Source of the DNA: an uncultured Lachnospira sp. | Lineage (GTDB): Bacteria > Bacillota > Clostridia > Lachnospirales > Lachnospiraceae | Reading direction: 5' to 3' | Assembly (NCBI GenBank): GCA_947169835.1 | Contig: CAMVRH010000013.1 | Span: 1 to 12,586 of the forward strand | DNA length: 12,586 nucleotides | Notes under the pieces: model-generated | Seen by the model: the letters and a program-made list of their open reading frames with translations, nothing else | Databases searched by the model: none | Told to the model about the DNA's origin: nothing | In this document: one piece after another, positions 1 to 6,965 of the stretch | How the letters are laid out: each line of letters starts with the position of its first letter | Numbering within the stretch: the first letter of the stretch is position 1 | Program-made: the position numbers and the translations under genes

Positions 1-266
1 CAAAGTCTGTAAAATTCATTTTTACCTTGGAAGTAGATAAAAATAAATACAACAGGTATATACAAAAACCATAAAATATATGGAATGATGAACCATTCAT
101 TAAATGGTAGTACATCATCCAAAGGTATATGAATAATGTGCAAACCTGGATAATCCGCCGGATATGATTTCTCCAACAATATAAACCATGGCATGTATAT
201 AAAGAAATATAACAGCGGCCATGTCTGTTTTAGATTTTCTGGTTTTAATCGTTCTTTGTTAAACAT
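1..266 (-). CDS. PAP2-family phosphatase-like membrane protein, partial (N-terminal 88 codons)
   Basis: Reading the minus strand from an ATG at 266 gives 88 codons with no stop, running off the left edge, so only the N-terminus is present. Two hydrophobic stretches are visible: one around residues 16-31 (WPLLYFFIYMPWFILLE) and one around residues 61-80. Between them is the motif HIIHIPLDDVLPFNEWFIIP. This arrangement of His/Asp residues, then P-F-x-E-x-F-I-I-P-Y before a transmembrane helix, resembles the N-terminal part of Bacillota PAP2 / inositol-phosphorylceramide-synthase-like proteins, which act on phosphate esters of lipids at the membrane. The catalytic KX6RP, PSGH and SRX5H motifs would lie beyond the edge, so activity cannot be judged. 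No Shine-Dalgarno sequence precedes the ATG and a -10 box ends only 6 nt upstream, so the mRNA may be leaderless. The gene is divergent from the tRNA operon. The CDS is fairly sure; the family is a recognition from pattern only. Confidence 0.72.
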   Translation of the reverse strand, partial: MFNKERLKPENLKQTWPLLYFFIYMPWFILLEKSYPADYPGLHIIHIPLDDVLPFNEWFIIPYILWFLYIPVVFIFIYFQGKNEFYRL

Positions 267-272
267 AGGTGT

Positions 273-302
273 AGTATAACACCCATATAAAGTGCTTGAC
301 AA
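273..302 (-). promoter_or_regulatory. sigma-A-like promoter for the PAP2-like gene
   Basis: On the minus strand, TTGTCA (302-297) is followed after 18 nt by TATACT (278-273). If the last -10 base is -7, transcription starts at about 266, which is the A of the gene's ATG. The -35 overlaps the -35 of the opposite tRNA promoter by five bases. Both hexamers are near consensus, but the start site is inferred. Confidence 0.6.
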
Positions 303-324
303 CTTTTTTATTAAAGTTTATATT
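296..324 (+). promoter_or_regulatory. strong promoter of the tRNA-Val/tRNA-Met operon
   Basis: A perfect TTGACA -35 (296-301) is separated by 17 nt from TATATT (319-324). The predicted start is near 331, leaving about 17 nt of leader before tRNA-Val. It is the best consensus promoter in the window, as expected for stable RNA. Confidence 0.8.
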
Positions 325-347
325 AGTAAGGCAGTCAAAATGCAAAA

Positions 348-420
348 GGGATCTTAGCTCAGCTGGGAGAGCATCTGCCTTACAAGCAGAGGGTCACAGG
401 TTCGAGCCCTGTAGGTCCCA
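348..420 (+). tRNA. tRNA-Val (anticodon TAC)
   Basis: A 73-nt cloverleaf. Acceptor GGGATCT pairs with AGGTCCC (one T-G wobble), with discriminator A420. The D arm contains TAGCTCAG. The anticodon stem TCTGC/GCAGA encloses CTTACAA, giving anticodon TAC at 381-383, which reads valine GTN codons. The T arm contains GGTTCGAGCC. The 3' CCA is not encoded (TTA follows), so it must be added after processing. tRNA-Met begins only 4 nt later, so the two are surely one transcript. Confidence 0.96.
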
Positions 421-424
421 TTAT

Positions 425-498
425 GGCTGGATAGCTCAGCTGGCTAGAGCACACGGTTCATACCCGTGGTGTCGGGAGTTCAAGTCTCTCTCCAGCCA
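425..498 (+). tRNA. tRNA-Met (elongator, anticodon CAT)
   Basis: A 74-nt cloverleaf. Acceptor GGCTGGA pairs with TCCAGCC, with discriminator A498. The anticodon stem CACGG/CCGTG holds loop TTCATAC with anticodon CAT at 459-461. The first acceptor pair is a true G-C pair and the anticodon stem lacks the three G-C pairs of initiators, so this is not tRNA-fMet. The anticodon arm closely resembles Bacillus elongator tRNA-Met as I recall it. A lysidine-modified tRNA-Ile2 is the alternative and seems less likely. CCA is not encoded. Confidence 0.88.
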
Positions 499-500
499 TT

Positions 501-528
501 AAAAGTAGGTCGAAAGACCTGCTTTTTT
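501..528 (+). terminator. intrinsic terminator of the tRNA-Val/Met operon
   Basis: AGTAGGTC (504-511) pairs with GACCTGCT (516-523) around a GAAA tetraloop, extended by flanking A/T pairs, and is followed by six T's (523-528). It begins 3 nt after tRNA-Met and closes that operon before the ispF promoter. Confidence 0.9.
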
Positions 529-550
529 ATTGTTAAAAATTAGCATAAAA

Positions 551-561
551 TGTGGTACAAT
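551..561 (+). promoter_or_regulatory. extended -10 promoter of the ispF-rlmB operon
   Basis: TGTGGTACAAT holds a TG-N extended -10 (TGG, 553-555) plus TACAAT (556-561). At the 17-nt position upstream is only TTAAAA (533-538), a poor -35, so the extended -10 probably carries the promoter. The predicted start is about 568. The element closely matches those before tRNA-Thr and tRNA-Ser. Confidence 0.65.
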
Positions 562-570
562 ATATAAACT

Positions 571-586
571 AGCGCAATTGTGCGCT
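571..586 (+). other. hairpin at the 5' end of the ispF operon mRNA
   Basis: AGCGCA (571-576) and TGCGCT (581-586) form a perfect GC-rich 6-bp stem with loop ATTG. It starts about 3 nt after the predicted transcription start and ends before the ispF ribosome binding site (AAGCGAGG, 592-599). No T tract follows, so it is not a terminator. A 5'-stabilising hairpin is the simplest reading, by inference. Confidence 0.6.
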
Positions 587-606
587 TTGTTAAGCGAGGT
601 ATTGAT

Positions 607-1089
607 ATGAGAGTAGGTATTGGATACGACGTACATAAGTTTGCAGAGGAGAGAAAACTGATTTTAGGAGGAGTAGATATTCCTTATGAAAAAGGTTTGC
701 TAGGTCATTCAGATGCAGATGTTTTAGTGCATGCTGTAATGGATGCTATTCTTGGTGCGACAGGAATGGGAGACATTGGTCACTTATTCCCAGACACAGA
801 TCCTGAGTATGAAGGAATCTCAAGTATTGAACTTTTAAAGAGTGTAAGAAAGTTGCTTGCTGCTAACAACTACACAGTTGGAAATATTGATGCCATTATA
901 GTGGCAGAGCAGCCAAAGATTGCTCCATACAGAGAGCAGATGATAACAAACATAGCTGATGCATTAAACATTGGCGAGGATAGAGTGAATATCAAAGCGA
1001 CTACAGAAGAGGGATTAGGTTTTACAGGTAAAGGACTTGGTATTGCATCTCAAGCAGTTGCATTGATTGAAGATAGTAGAAGCATTTAG
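607..1089 (+). CDS. ispF: 2-C-methyl-D-erythritol 2,4-cyclodiphosphate synthase
   Basis: IspF cyclises CDP-methylerythritol 2-phosphate to methylerythritol 2,4-cyclodiphosphate with loss of CMP, in the cytosolic non-mevalonate isoprenoid pathway. The protein is 160 aa, the usual size. It opens with [12 protein letters not shown], where D8 and H10 are metal ligands; the third ligand is H42 in [24 protein letters not shown] follows at about 55-66, and the nucleotide-binding region [13 protein letters not shown] lies near the C-terminus. The ATG at 607 is chosen because it matches the family start and has AAGCGAGG 7 nt upstream. A longer reading from TTG at 580 would begin inside the leader hairpin. 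It is first in an operon with a GNAT gene, cysS, mrnC and rlmB, similar to the ispF-cysS-mrnC-rlmB order of other Bacillota. Its usual partner ispD is not adjacent. Confidence 0.97.
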   Translation: MRVGIGYDVHKFAEERKLILGGVDIPYEKGLLGHSDADVLVHAVMDAILGATGMGDIGHLFPDTDPEYEGISSIELLKSVRKLLAANNYTVGNIDAIIVAEQPKIAPYREQMITNIADALNIGEDRVNIKATTEEGLGFTGKGLGIASQAVALIEDSRSI

Positions 1090-1121
1090 TTTTTCATATT
1101 AATCATGTAAGGCGAGGAAAA

Positions 1122-2129
1122 ATGATTAGGTATCTAGAGCAAGATGAAAAACAGAATATTCGCGAACTTTACGAAGAATGTTTCACAGACTCAAAAGCAT
1201 TGACCGATTACTATTTTACAAACAGACTTCCTAATAACTTTGTCGCGGTAAACGAGAAGGACGGTCAGTTAGTGAGCGCTCTTCATTTGATACCTAAGAC
1301 AGCGGTCATTGGAAAACTTAAGTCTCGCGTAATGTACATTTACGGAGTGGGCACAAAACAGTACGCCCGCGGCGAAGGATGTATGAGAGATTTAATGAAC
1401 ACTGTTATTAAAGATATGTATCAAGATATGGAAGCTTTCACATATCTTATTCCGACAGATCAGACCAACGCTAATGCCTTTAGAAAGTTTGGATTTGAGT
1501 TTGTTATGGATAAGCCATTCACTAAACCAATGGAGAATTGGAAGAAGGCTACACACTCACTAATCTTAAGAAAAGCAGACCACTCAGATTTAGTTCGACT
1601 TTCTATTTTTGCAAAGTCAAACACTGAGAGCAAATATAAAGTTACTTTGTCGAAGGATGCCGACTACTTCAAAGAGCTCGCAGAGTTGATTGAGCTAGAA
1701 GGCGGCGAGATTGAAATCTATGTTGAGAACAAAGTAATCATGGGTTACAGAGTATGGATTGATAACAAGATTTATGAAGAAGTGCTAGACCCAAGTATTC
1801 AGTCGATGAGCTATTATGAGAATGAGGGGAGACCTTATTTGATGGCGAGAATTATGAGTGTTAGAAAAACACTTCGTATGCTTGGCTTCTATGGAAATGG
1901 TTCAGTAATCATTCGCATTTCAGATCCAGTTATTGAAGAGAACAATGGAACATTTAGATTCACATATCATCACGGCTCAGTAAAGATGGACAGATTAGAT
2001 GATGATGTGATGCCAGAGATTGATGTAACTATCGGTGAATTAACAGCGCACATTTTTGGTTACAACCAGATAGAAGGACTCCCAAGTGTGGCTGAGAAGA
2101 GTACCGTATTTATAAATGATTATATTTAG
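1122..2129 (+). CDS. GNAT-family N-acetyltransferase, Eis-like
   Basis: A 335-aa protein. The N-terminal half looks like a GNAT acetyltransferase: [21 protein letters not shown] at the start, a central strand [11 protein letters not shown], then the acetyl-CoA pyrophosphate loop around Y81-A-R-G-E-G-C-M88. Next come [21 protein letters not shown] (109-129), which matches the end of the GNAT fold where the chain folds back after an 'x-x-Y/F-x-K-F-G-F' signature. The loop ends in C-M rather than G/A, as in Eis-type enzymes. The remaining 200 residues would hold a second, degenerate GNAT domain and a C-terminal sterol-carrier-like domain, also as in Eis; this is by length and architecture only. 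The substrate is unknown: amines, peptides or aminoglycosides are all possible. SD AGGCGAGG precedes the ATG. It sits 32 nt after ispF and 8 nt before cysS, so it is cotranscribed with housekeeping genes. Confidence 0.8.
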   Translation: MIRYLEQDEKQNIRELYEECFTDSKALTDYYFTNRLPNNFVAVNEKDGQLVSALHLIPKTAVIGKLKSRVMYIYGVGTKQYARGEGCMRDLMNTVIKDMYQDMEAFTYLIPTDQTNANAFRKFGFEFVMDKPFTKPMENWKKATHSLILRKADHSDLVRLSIFAKSNTESKYKVTLSKDADYFKELAELIELEGGEIEIYVENKVIMGYRVWIDNKIYEEVLDPSIQSMSYYENEGRPYLMARIMSVRKTLRMLGFYGNGSVIIRISDPVIEENNGTFRFTYHHGSVKMDRLDDDVMPEIDVTIGELTAHIFGYNQIEGLPSVAEKSTVFINDYI

Positions 2130-2137
2130 GAGTAGAT

Positions 2138-3550
2138 ATGCAAATATATAATACATTAACAAGAAAAAAAGAAGAGTTTGTACCACTAGAGGAAGGCAAA
2201 GTATCAATGTACGTTTGTGGACCTACAGTGTATAACTTGATTCATATCGGAAACGCTAGACCAATGATAGTGTTCGATACATTTAGAAGATATCTCGAGT
2301 ACAAGGGATATGAAGTTAACTATGTTTCAAACTTCACAGATGTGGACGACAAAATCATTAACGCTGCTATAGAGGAAGGCGTGAGTGCGGACGAGATAGC
2401 AGAGCGATACATCAAAGAGTGCCAGAAGGATATGGAGGGTATGAACATAATGCCTGCCACTACACATCCAAAGGCTACTGAAGAGATTGATGGAATGATT
2501 TCTCTTATTGGAACTTTAATTGACAAAGGTTACGCGTACGACAAAGATGGCACAGTTTATTTTAGAACTAGAAAGTTCAAAGATTACGGAAAACTATCAA
2601 AGAAAAATATAGATGACCTAGAAGCAGGCCATCGAGATATTAAGGTAGTGGGCGAAGAGTCAAAGGAAGATCCGCTAGACTTCGTTCTCTGGAAACCTAA
2701 AAAAGAGGGCGAGCCTTCATGGAATTCACCTTGGTCAGATGGTAGACCTGGTTGGCATACAGAGTGTTCTGTTATGGCAAAGAAATACTTGGGTGATGAA
2801 ATAGACATACACGCCGGCGGCGAAGACTTAATTTTCCCTCACCACGAAAATGAGATTGCACAGAGTGAGTGTGCAAACGGCGTTCCATTTGCAAAGTACT
2901 GGATGCACAATGCATTCTTAAATATAAACAATAAGAAGATGTCTAAGTCACTTGGAAACTTCTTTACAGTTAGAGATATATCTGAAAAGTATGATTTGCA
3001 AGTATTGAGATTCTTTATGCTAAGTGCGCACTACAGAAGTCCACTTAACTTTAGCGATGATTTGATGGAGTCTGCAAAGAATGGTTTGGATAGAATCCTA
3101 ACTGCAGCGGAAAAACTTCGTGATGTGATTACAAGTGGTAAGGAAGAACCTTTAACAGACGAAGAGCGTGAGATAGTAAATGGCGCTTCAGAATTTGTTA
3201 AGAAATTTGAAGAGGCAATGGATGATGATAACAACACAGCAAATGCAATAGCCGCTGTCTTTGACTTGGTTAAATATTCAAACAGCAATGTTTCATCTGA
3301 TAACACAAAACAGTTTGCTGAGGCAATGTATGAAATTTTAACTGAGCTTACTGATGTGCTAGGAATCATCTTAGAAAAAGAAGAAGAGGCGCAGGGCGAT
3401 GAAGACTACATAAACGAAATGATTGAAAAGCGCGCTCAGGCAAAGAAAGACAAAGACTTTGCATTGGCAGATCAAATCCGCGATGAACTTTTGGAAAAAG
3501 GAATTGTTCTAGAAGATACACGTGAAGGAACTAAGTGGAGTAGAAAATAA
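2138..3550 (+). CDS. cysS: cysteinyl-tRNA synthetase
   Basis: CysS charges tRNA-Cys with cysteine using ATP. The 470-aa length is normal. All class Ia signatures are seen: C27 in MYVCGPTVY, the HIGH-type motif HIGN at 36-39, the zinc ligands C27, C210 (GWHTECSVM), H235 and E239 ([12 protein letters not shown]), and KMSKS at 267-271. The helical anticodon-binding region occupies the last 150 residues and ends in a basic tail ([10 protein letters not shown]). The start has TAGGAG 5 nt upstream, whose TAG is also the stop of the GNAT gene, so the two are likely translationally coupled. The stop overlaps mrnC by one base (TAATG). A cysS-mrnC-rlmB order is common in Bacillota. No defect is visible. 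Confidence 0.98.
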   Translation: MQIYNTLTRKKEEFVPLEEGKVSMYVCGPTVYNLIHIGNARPMIVFDTFRRYLEYKGYEVNYVSNFTDVDDKIINAAIEEGVSADEIAERYIKECQKDMEGMNIMPATTHPKATEEIDGMISLIGTLIDKGYAYDKDGTVYFRTRKFKDYGKLSKKNIDDLEAGHRDIKVVGEESKEDPLDFVLWKPKKEGEPSWNSPWSDGRPGWHTECSVMAKKYLGDEIDIHAGGEDLIFPHHENEIAQSECANGVPFAKYWMHNAFLNINNKKMSKSLGNFFTVRDISEKYDLQVLRFFMLSAHYRSPLNFSDDLMESAKNGLDRILTAAEKLRDVITSGKEEPLTDEEREIVNGASEFVKKFEEAMDDDNNTANAIAAVFDLVKYSNSNVSSDNTKQFAEAMYEILTELTDVLGIILEKEEEAQGDEDYINEMIEKRAQAKKDKDFALADQIRDELLEKGIVLEDTREGTKWSRK

Positions 3551-3972
3551 TGTCTGACATATTTGAAATCATAAAACAGAATATGGATTTAGAAGACATT
3601 GATACAGTTAACTATTCGCCGCTCACGTTTGCATATATAGGTGATGCCATTTATGAACTAGTTATCAGAACGATGATAGTGGATGAGGCAAACAGAAGTG
3701 CAAATGATCTTCATAAAATGTCATCTGAATACGTGAAGGCTAGTACACAGGCAAAGCTTGCTGAAATACTAATGGATGACTTCGACGAAGAAGAATTAGC
3801 AGTGTTTAAACGTGGCAGAAATACAAAAATAAATTCAAAGGCGAAGAATGCTTCGTTTAATGATTACAAAAAAGCCACTGGCTTTGAAGCGGTAATGGGT
3901 TATTTGTACCTAGAAGGCAAGACAGAGAGAATGATTGAACTAATCAAGAAGGGATTAGAGAAGTTAGATTAA
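3550..3972 (+). CDS. mrnC: Mini-ribonuclease III (23S rRNA processing)
   Basis: Mini-III is a dimeric RNase III-type nuclease lacking a dsRNA-binding domain; in Bacillus it trims the 23S rRNA precursor stalk. This 140-aa protein is one RNase III domain. AYIGDAIYELVIR carries catalytic D32, ANDLHKMSSEYVKA (51-64) carries the conserved signature after helix 2, and GFEAVMGYLYLEG carries catalytic E113. No extra RNA-binding domain is present, in line with the family. The ATG overlaps the cysS stop (TAATG), with GTGGAG about 9 nt upstream, and the gene's own stop overlaps the rlmB start in the same way. Both overlaps point to coupled translation. Its placement next to an rRNA methyltransferase fits a role in ribosome assembly. 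Confidence 0.95.
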   Translation: MSDIFEIIKQNMDLEDIDTVNYSPLTFAYIGDAIYELVIRTMIVDEANRSANDLHKMSSEYVKASTQAKLAEILMDDFDEEELAVFKRGRNTKINSKAKNASFNDYKKATGFEAVMGYLYLEGKTERMIELIKKGLEKLD

Positions 3973-4712
3973 TGGAAAACAGTGAATTAATTATTGAGGG
4001 AAGAAATGCGATTATAGAAGCTTTTAGAGCAGGTAGAAGTGTGGATAAACTTTTTATCCAGGAGCATACCAAGGAAGGCTCTATGAACACATTGATTCGC
4101 GAAGCAAAGAAAACTAAAACATTAATTAAATATGTGCCAAAGGAAAGACTGGATCAGATTTCAGAGACTGGTCATCACCAGGGCGCTGTTGCCTTTGTGG
4201 CAGCCTACAACTATGCAGAGATTGATGATTTATTTGCTAAGTCTGAGGAGAAAGGTGAGTCACCTTTTTTCATCATTCTTGATGAGATTGAGGACCCACA
4301 TAACTTGGGTGCAATTATAAGAACTGCAAATTTAGCAGGAGCACACGGAGTTATTGTTCCAAAGAATAGAGCATGTGGACTTACGGCTACAGTTGTTAAG
4401 GCATCAGCTGGTGCTATCAACTACACACCGATCGTTAAGGTTACAAACATTGCTCAAACAATTGAAAGTTTAAAAGAAAGAGGTATGTGGTTTGTCTGCG
4501 CCGATATGGACGGAGAAACTATGTATGACATAGATTTGAAGGGGTCTATTGGACTAGTAATAGGAAATGAAGGCAAAGGTGTTAGCAGGCTCGTCAAAGA
4601 AAAATGCGACTTTGTCGCGCGCATTCCTATGAACGGCGATATAGATTCGCTAAATGCCAGTGTGGCTACTGGAGTTTTGGCTTACGAGATAGTGAGACAA
4701 AGAATGAAATAA
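3972..4712 (+). CDS. rlmB: 23S rRNA (guanosine-2'-O)-methyltransferase, TrmH/SpoU family
   Basis: RlmB-type enzymes methylate the 2'-OH of G2251 (E. coli numbering) in the 23S P-loop, using S-adenosylmethionine. The 246-aa protein has an N-terminal L30e-like substrate-binding part (IIEGRNAIIEAFRAGR, 7-22; HHQGAVAFV, 68-76). A C-terminal SPOUT trefoil-knot domain follows with motif 1 DPHNLGAIIRTA (N111, R117), motif 2 IGNEGKGVS (197-205) and motif 3 SLNASVATGVLAYE (226-239). These are the complete SpoU motifs. The family also contains other RNA 2'-O-methyltransferases, so G2251 specificity is inferred from the N-terminal domain and synteny. It is the last gene of the ispF operon. The stop codon lies within a weak hairpin that also holds the tRNA-Thr promoter. 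Confidence 0.93.
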   Translation: MENSELIIEGRNAIIEAFRAGRSVDKLFIQEHTKEGSMNTLIREAKKTKTLIKYVPKERLDQISETGHHQGAVAFVAAYNYAEIDDLFAKSEEKGESPFFIILDEIEDPHNLGAIIRTANLAGAHGVIVPKNRACGLTATVVKASAGAINYTPIVKVTNIAQTIESLKERGMWFVCADMDGETMYDIDLKGSIGLVIGNEGKGVSRLVKEKCDFVARIPMNGDIDSLNASVATGVLAYEIVRQRMK

Positions 4713-4744
4713 AAACCTTATATGGTATAATTTATAAAGTTTTT
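4711..4744 (+). terminator. weak terminator-like hairpin after rlmB, enclosing the tRNA-Thr -10
   Basis: AAAAACCTTATA (4711-4722) pairs with TATAAAGTTTTT (4733-4744), 11 of 12 positions with one C-A mismatch, around a 10-nt loop. The 3' arm ends in five T's. It is almost all A-U, so termination may be leaky. The first arm includes the last two bases of the rlmB stop codon and the loop contains the tRNA-Thr -10. Confidence 0.45.
4721..4731 (+). promoter_or_regulatory. extended -10 promoter of tRNA-Thr
   Basis: TATGGTATAAT contains TGG plus the perfect -10 TATAAT (4726-4731). The 17-nt position upstream (4703-4708, AATGAA) is not a -35. The predicted start is near 4738, about 9 nt before the tRNA. 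The same 13-mer (TATGGTATAATTT) recurs before tRNA-Ser. Confidence 0.75.
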
Positions 4745-4746
4745 AA

Positions 4747-4819
4747 GCCGTCATAGCTCAGTCGGTAGAGCGCCACCATGGTAAGGTGGAGGTCACGAGT
4801 TCAAGCCTCGTTGACGGCT
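4747..4819 (+). tRNA. tRNA-Thr (anticodon GGT)
   Basis: A 73-nt cloverleaf. Acceptor GCCGTCA pairs fully with TGACGGC, with discriminator T4819. The anticodon stem CCACC/GGTGG holds loop ATGGTAA with anticodon GGT at 4780-4782, reading ACC/ACT. The D arm is TAGCTCAGTCGGTAGAGC and the T arm is GAGTTCAAGCCTC. CCA is not encoded. No terminator follows before the ilvN promoter, so some read-through into ilvN is possible. Confidence 0.96.
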
Positions 4820-4826
4820 CTGTTTA

Positions 4827-4855
4827 TTGCCAATATTAGTCGTTTGTGCTATTAT
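4827..4855 (+). promoter_or_regulatory. promoter of ilvN-ilvC
   Basis: TTGCCA (4827-4832), a 17-nt spacer, then TATTAT (4850-4855) preceded by the extended element TGC (4847-4849). The predicted start is near 4862, giving only about 30 nt of leader. That is too short for a T-box or transcription attenuator, so control, if any, is by a DNA-binding regulator or by read-through from tRNA-Thr. Confidence 0.65.
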
Positions 4856-4891
4856 ATTTTGGTATGAATTCTAAGAAAAGAGGATAATCAT

Positions 4892-5374
4892 ATGAACAAA
4901 AAAGTATTATCAGTATTAGTTGAAAATTATTCTGGTGTTCTTAACAGAGTAGCAGGATTATTTAGTCGCAGAGGCTACAATATCGATAGTTTGACTGTAG
5001 GTGTAACTGCAGATCCAAAGTATTCTAGAATGACTATCGTGGTAACTGGCGATGATGATATTTTAGAGCAGATTATTAAACAGATTAGTAAGCTTGAAGA
5101 AGTTATCAAGGTTGATGTGCTAGAAGGTGGACAGTCTGTAATCAGAGAGTTAATTATGATTAAGGTTAAAGCTAGTCAGGCTGAGAGACAGCAAATCACT
5201 GCACTTACAGATATCTTTAGAGCAAATATCGTAGACGTGGCTAAAGAGTCACTTATGATTGAGCTTATTGGTAACCCATCAAAGCTTGAAGCGTTTATTA
5301 AGATGCTAGATGGATTTGAAATCTTGAAACTAGTTAGAACTGGTATCACAGGATTAGCTAGAGGAGACGAATAA
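4892..5374 (+). CDS. ilvN: acetolactate synthase small (regulatory) subunit
   Basis: The small subunit binds the catalytic IlvB subunit, raises its activity and gives valine feedback inhibition at the first common step of valine, leucine and isoleucine synthesis. The 160-aa length is typical of IlvN/IlvH. An N-terminal ACT domain (about 1-75) starts with VLSVLVENYSGVLNRVAGLF, includes the classic RRGYNIDSLTVG (26-37), and a C-terminal ACT-like domain follows from about residue 84 (IRELIMIKVKA). The ATG has AGAGGA 7 nt upstream. It has its own promoter and is followed after 39 nt by ilvC. The catalytic subunit ilvB is not in the window on either side, which is unusual, because ilvB normally precedes ilvN. 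Confidence 0.96.
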   Translation: MNKKVLSVLVENYSGVLNRVAGLFSRRGYNIDSLTVGVTADPKYSRMTIVVTGDDDILEQIIKQISKLEEVIKVDVLEGGQSVIRELIMIKVKASQAERQQITALTDIFRANIVDVAKESLMIELIGNPSKLEAFIKMLDGFEILKLVRTGITGLARGDE

Positions 5375-6439
<1,065 letters not shown>

Positions 6440-6460
6440 TAGTAATTAATTTAAGAGGGT

Positions 6461-6491
6461 AAAGGGAGAGCAAATTTTGTTCTCCCTTTTT
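6461..6491 (+). terminator. strong intrinsic terminator after ilvC
   Basis: AAAGGGAGAGCA (6461-6472) pairs with TGTTCTCCCTTT (6478-6489), 12 pairs including one G-U, around loop AATTT, followed by T's through 6491 and a further T-rich run. It ends the ilvN-ilvC transcript just 8 nt before the next start codon. Confidence 0.92.
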
Positions 6492-6499
6492 GTTATTTT

Positions 6500-6934
6500 A
6501 TGGAAAACTTTTTAATTATAATTTGTCTTATATTGTTATCAGTATACGACGTCAAAGAAAGAAGAATACCGAACAGTCTAGTAGTTTCAATATATCTATT
6601 GGGGCTGATTGGTCTTTGTAGCGGGCGGGTGAGTAGCGCGGAATCTTTAGTTGGTTTGCTAGCGTTACCTTTAATCATTATGGCGTTGATTAGAATTACC
6701 AAATACAAAATTGGTATGGGAGATGTGAAATTAATCTCTGCCATTGGATTTTGCCTTGGGTTTTGGAACCAGGTTTTAGCAGTTTTTGTAGGATTGTTAA
6801 TTTGTATTCTCTATTTATTTGGTAGGTTTATTAAAAATAAGGAGCAAAAGTTTAGCGAAACAATATTTTTGGGACCTTTTATAAGTTTTGGTGTGTTATT
6901 TACTTTAATTATTAGCAAGATTATAGTAAAATAA
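6500..6934 (+). CDS. small prepilin peptidase, A24 family (TadV/CpaA-type)
   Basis: A 144-aa integral membrane protein with about five or six hydrophobic segments. The two aspartates of the A24 aspartyl peptidases are both present: D17 in VYDVKERRIPN, and D75 in GMGDVKL (72-78). It lacks the N-terminal methyltransferase domain of PilD/ComC, so it is the short type that cleaves type IV pilin-like leader peptides at the inner membrane. No pilin, ATPase or secretion gene is near. The ATG at 6500 is the only start that keeps the first helix: every upstream in-frame codon back to a stop at 6452-6454 is a non-start. There is no ribosome binding site, because the upstream bases are the terminator's T tract. 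Expression therefore depends on read-through or an unseen promoter. Family confident, start moderately sure. Confidence 0.88.
   Translation: MENFLIIICLILLSVYDVKERRIPNSLVVSIYLLGLIGLCSGRVSSAESLVGLLALPLIIMALIRITKYKIGMGDVKLISAIGFCLGFWNQVLAVFVGLLICILYLFGRFIKNKEQKFSETIFLGPFISFGVLFTLIISKIIVK
6899..6927 (+). promoter_or_regulatory. possible promoter for the RsbW/HD/STAS-kinase genes
   Basis: TTTACT (6899-6904), a 17-nt spacer, then TATAGT (6922-6927) match the consensus at four and five of six bases. It overlaps the end of the prepilin peptidase gene and would start near 6934, just before the RsbW-like gene. In A/T-rich DNA such matches arise by chance. Confidence 0.35.
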
Positions 6935-6965
6935 TATTCAGAGTGTAAAAGATAAAGGGGTTATT

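Noticed and set aside
296..502. 68-codon plus-strand open frame starting TTG
   Set aside because: It begins on the -35 box and covers both tRNA-Val and tRNA-Met; the tRNA structures explain the sequence.
580..606. Longer ispF start at TTG 580 (nine extra residues)
   Set aside because: The start lies in the leader hairpin without a ribosome binding site, and family members begin at [10 protein letters not shown], the ATG at 607.
3031..3369. Antisense open frame within cysS (and similar ones at 7888-8301, 9977-10306 and 10740-11081)
   Set aside because: Low-complexity Ser/Ile/Leu-rich translations opposite well-supported genes, without ribosome binding sites.
4132..4320. Short plus-strand frame inside rlmB
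   Set aside because: Lies in another frame of a conserved methyltransferase gene, with no recognisable protein features.
4820..4891. T-box or leucine/valine attenuator before ilvN
   Set aside because: The leader from the predicted start is about 30 nt, with no T-box bulge sequence, no terminator and no run of branched-chain codons.
6611..6650. GC-rich patch in the prepilin peptidase gene as a sign of insertion
   Set aside because: It is short, in frame, encodes an ordinary loop between hydrophobic segments and has no flanking repeats.
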